Position numbers and translations under genes: made by a program. From positions 284,441-348,440 of the forward strand of contig NZ_KI912154.1 of the NCBI RefSeq assembly GCF_000517105.1: DNA of 64,000 nt, in the 5' to 3' direction. The notes beneath the pieces are model-generated. The model ran no database searches. It was not told the origin of the DNA and worked only from the letters and a program-made list of their open reading frames with translations. Positions 63,246 through 64,000 of the stretch are shown here, in pieces. The stretch is from Fischerella sp. PCC 9605. Its GTDB lineage: Bacteria; Cyanobacteriota; Cyanobacteriia; Cyanobacteriales; Nostocaceae. Within the stretch, counting starts at the first letter, position 1, and each line of letters begins with the position of its first letter.

Positions 63246-63974
63246 TTATTCTTCACCCAACAACTGCCGTTCTTCAGGAAGTAATTTCGTTTCACTCACT
63301 GGTTTTTCGCTGTCAATACTTGCCGATTGTGAATAAGGCCTAATAATCAAACTCACGCCAATTGCCCAGGCGATCGCAACCATCCAACCTGCAACAATAT
63401 CACTGGGAAAATGAACTCCCAAATACAGCCGTGTCCAGCTAATCGCTAATACATACAAGCTGCCCAACATCGCTACCAACCAGCACCAAGCACTACCCCA
63501 GGTCAAAACTACCAAAATGGCAATCAATGTCATACTAGTCATGGCATGACCACTGGGAAATGAATAAGTAAACTCTGGTGCAACAGAATCCCACAGATGG
63601 GGACGGACTCTGTGCCAAAATTCCTTGGCTGTGTGGTTGATAATCGCACTACCAGCAGCGGTGATAACTAAATAGGTGAGCGATCGCCACCGACGTTGCA
63701 GTATGAGAATGAGTGCGAGCGTACTGAGGATGGGTAATACAGTCCTAAACGAACCCAGTTTTGTGAACATCGCCGCGAATGCATCTAACTGTGGCTGTGC
63801 TACAGAGTGAATTGTCACCAGAATCGGCAAATCCCAAGGAAAACCACCCGCATTTTGCTGCACCTCTAATGCCAAAAGTCCAAAAATTTGTAGTGGTAAA
63901 TATACTCCCACAAACAATAGCAACAGAGAAGGCCAGTGGCTAATCAATAGTTTTTGCACAAACCCTACAGGCAA
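63246..63974 (-). CDS. PAP2 superfamily phosphatase (start near window edge)
   Basis: 242 residues as read from a TTG at 63974; the frame stays open to the window end, so the true start may lie outside. Phosphatidic acid phosphatase type 2 motifs are complete: KEFWHRVRP, PSGHAMTS and SWTRLYLGVHFPSD, with the catalytic His in the last. About five membrane segments. It would dephosphorylate lipid phosphates (phosphatidate or polyprenyl diphosphate) at the outer face of the cytoplasmic membrane. AGTAGGGGCG-type repeats lie downstream at 63211-63238. Confidence 0.88.
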   Translation of the reverse strand: MPVGFVQKLLISHWPSLLLLFVGVYLPLQIFGLLALEVQQNAGGFPWDLPILVTIHSVAQPQLDAFAAMFTKLGSFRTVLPILSTLALILILQRRWRSLTYLVITAAGSAIINHTAKEFWHRVRPHLWDSVAPEFTYSFPSGHAMTSMTLIAILVVLTWGSAWCWLVAMLGSLYVLAISWTRLYLGVHFPSDIVAGWMVAIAWAIGVSLIIRPYSQSASIDSEKPVSETKLLPEERQLLGEE

Positions 63975-64000
63975 CAGTACCTTAGTCGGCGATGTTCCTG

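Overview
The window comes from a filamentous, probably heterocyst-forming cyanobacterium (Nostocales-like). The evidence is the many HIP1 sites (GCGATCGC), the 7-bp tandem repeats typical of Nostocales genomes, two psaK genes, Ycf66, the alkane pair ado/aar beside accA, zinc-ribbon cyanobacterial Ser/Thr kinases, and a DevBCA-type exporter. I saw no tRNA, rRNA or CRISPR array. The species cannot be named from the sequence.

Layout. 1-25 kb is mostly housekeeping. It holds ycf66, gnd, two Ser/Thr kinases, a YbjN protein, a lipoate ligase/octanoyltransferase, an S2P-CBS protease, two psaK genes, trpF, and the conserved minus-strand run ado - aar - accA - SDR - folE (alkane synthesis plus neighbours). 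A sugar ABC permease and a 1,913-residue TamB-like protein follow. 25.3-29.5 kb is a repeat-rich zone: two IS200/IS605-like hairpins flanking a 57-residue ribbon-helix-helix-like gene, a large SBBP beta-propeller protein, and a clean 102-bp MITE with 13-bp inverted ends and a perfect 10-bp target duplication.

29.6-59.5 kb is one long minus-strand biosynthetic region and the main interest of the window. In transcription order it encodes a fatty acyl-AMP ligase, a free ACP, a CylC-like dimetal-carboxylate enzyme (candidate halogenase of unactivated carbons), an intact KS-AT-KR-ACP polyketide synthase, a second PKS with a substituted KS active site and a gutted AT, a 627-residue protein of unknown function with a TubC-type docking domain, and a HetN-like SDR. 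These are followed by two GT28-type and three GT2 glycosyltransferases, one GT4, a Wzx-like flippase, UDP-galactopyranose mutase, a methyltransferase and DevB-DevC-DevA. My reading, which is inference, is that an activated and possibly halogenated fatty acid is extended once, reduced, glycosylated (perhaps with galactofuranose) and exported through DevBCA as an envelope or secreted glycolipid. The FAAL-ACP-CylC cassette is known from cylindrocyclophane- and columbamide-type pathways. I do not know its combination with a degenerate PKS, a TubC-docked unknown, a glycosylation block and DevBCA.

59.5-64 kb returns to ordinary genes (DUF1634 + TSUP sulfite-exporter pair, PAP2 phosphatase) with decayed remnants of a molybdenum hydroxylase and a CadD-type transporter.
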